A DNA stretch of 5,676 bases from Deltaproteobacteria bacterium (GTDB lineage: Bacteria > Desulfobacterota > Desulfobacteria > Desulfobacterales > UBA11574), in assembly GCA_019313025.1 (NCBI GenBank), contig JAFDCA010000211.1, positions 1 through 5,676 of the forward strand, written 5' to 3'. The position numbers were made by a program, and so were the translations under genes. Below the pieces are notes generated by a model, which saw only the letters and a list, made by a program, of their open reading frames with translations, was not told the origin of the DNA and did not search any database. Below are positions 5,397-5,676 of the stretch, one piece after another (the first letter of the stretch is position 1; the number at the start of each line of letters is the position of its first letter).

Positions 5397-5676
5397 ATGA
5401 GAAAATTCATGATCTTCACTTTAGTTGTTGTGATTGGATTTTGTTTTACAGGATATGCTTTTTCGGACGATAAAGCATTAGAAAGTGAAATCTATTATGA
5501 CAAAGATACGAGTCTTGAATGGTTAGCTGGACCCGACAAGCCTACCAACTGGAACGATGCTAAAAAATGGGTGAAGAGTCTTACCACCGTTGCTGGTGGA
5601 GGTTGGAGAATGCCCACAATGGAAGAGCTTAGAACTCTTTATCAGAAGCGTGAGAAATGTAATATTAAACCTGAGC
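5397..5676 (+). CDS. Exported DUF1566 (Lcl C-terminal domain-like) protein, 3' end outside window
   Basis: The window holds 93 codons of a gene whose end is missing. The start is fixed by the AGGAGG site at 5383-5388. Residues 1-23 form a signal peptide: MRK, then a hydrophobic core (IFTLVVVIGFCF), with likely signal peptidase I cleavage after GYA (21) or AFS (23). Cys16 is preceded by Phe, so it is not a good lipobox. The mature part reads YYDKDTSLEWLAGPDKPTNW, then DAKKWVKSL, then GGGWRMPTMEELRTLY. This is the hallmark start of DUF1566 domains (D..T.LEWL...W..A..W...L...GGWR.PT..EL..L). These are usually secreted or surface proteins of uncertain role, some linked to adhesion or aggregation (Lcl of Legionella). 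Family placement is good, but no function can be assigned. The terminator at 5202-5229 suggests its own transcription unit. Confidence 0.85.
   Translation, partial: MRKFMIFTLVVVIGFCFTGYAFSDDKALESEIYYDKDTSLEWLAGPDKPTNWNDAKKWVKSLTTVAGGGWRMPTMEELRTLYQKREKCNIKPE

Overview
The window looks like ordinary chromosomal housekeeping sequence from a Gram-negative bacterium. My best guess is a sulfate-reducer-like member of the Desulfobacterota (formerly Deltaproteobacteria). The guess rests on three points: a protein that joins an MJ0042-type zinc ribbon, a very acidic linker, one membrane helix and a DUF3426-like tail; a secreted DUF1566/Lcl-type protein; and moderate base composition with a CCA-encoding tRNA gene. 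No 16S or other strong marker is present, so the taxonomy is inference.

Layout, all on the + strand. (1) Bases 2-1621 hold most of mnmG, whose N-terminal FAD-binding segment lies upstream of the window. (2) Bases 1704-2618 encode a DnaJ-family co-chaperone with no zinc finger (CbpA-like, class B). (3) Bases 2619-2916 are a 298-base gap with a good sigma-70-type promoter candidate and several small hairpins, apparently the leader of the next gene. (4) Bases 2917-3435 encode hypoxanthine phosphoribosyltransferase (hpt). (5) Bases 3451-5031 start 15 bases after the hpt stop, probably in the same transcript, and encode the zinc-ribbon/acidic-repeat/membrane/DUF3426 protein. (6) Bases 5113-5189 are a tRNA with anticodon CAU (elongator Met type), followed by an intrinsic terminator at 5202-5229. 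(7) Bases 5230-5396 contain a perfect 12-bp inverted repeat and a very strong Shine-Dalgarno site. (8) From 5397 an exported DUF1566-type protein begins and runs off the window end.

The genes cover tRNA modification, protein folding and purine salvage, plus one envelope protein of unknown role. I see no mobile element, CRISPR array, toxin-antitoxin pair or defence system. The least explained parts are the roughly 55-residue acidic repeats in the zinc-ribbon protein, the structured hpt leader, and the 12-bp dyad upstream of the last gene. None of these amounts to clear evidence of a new system.
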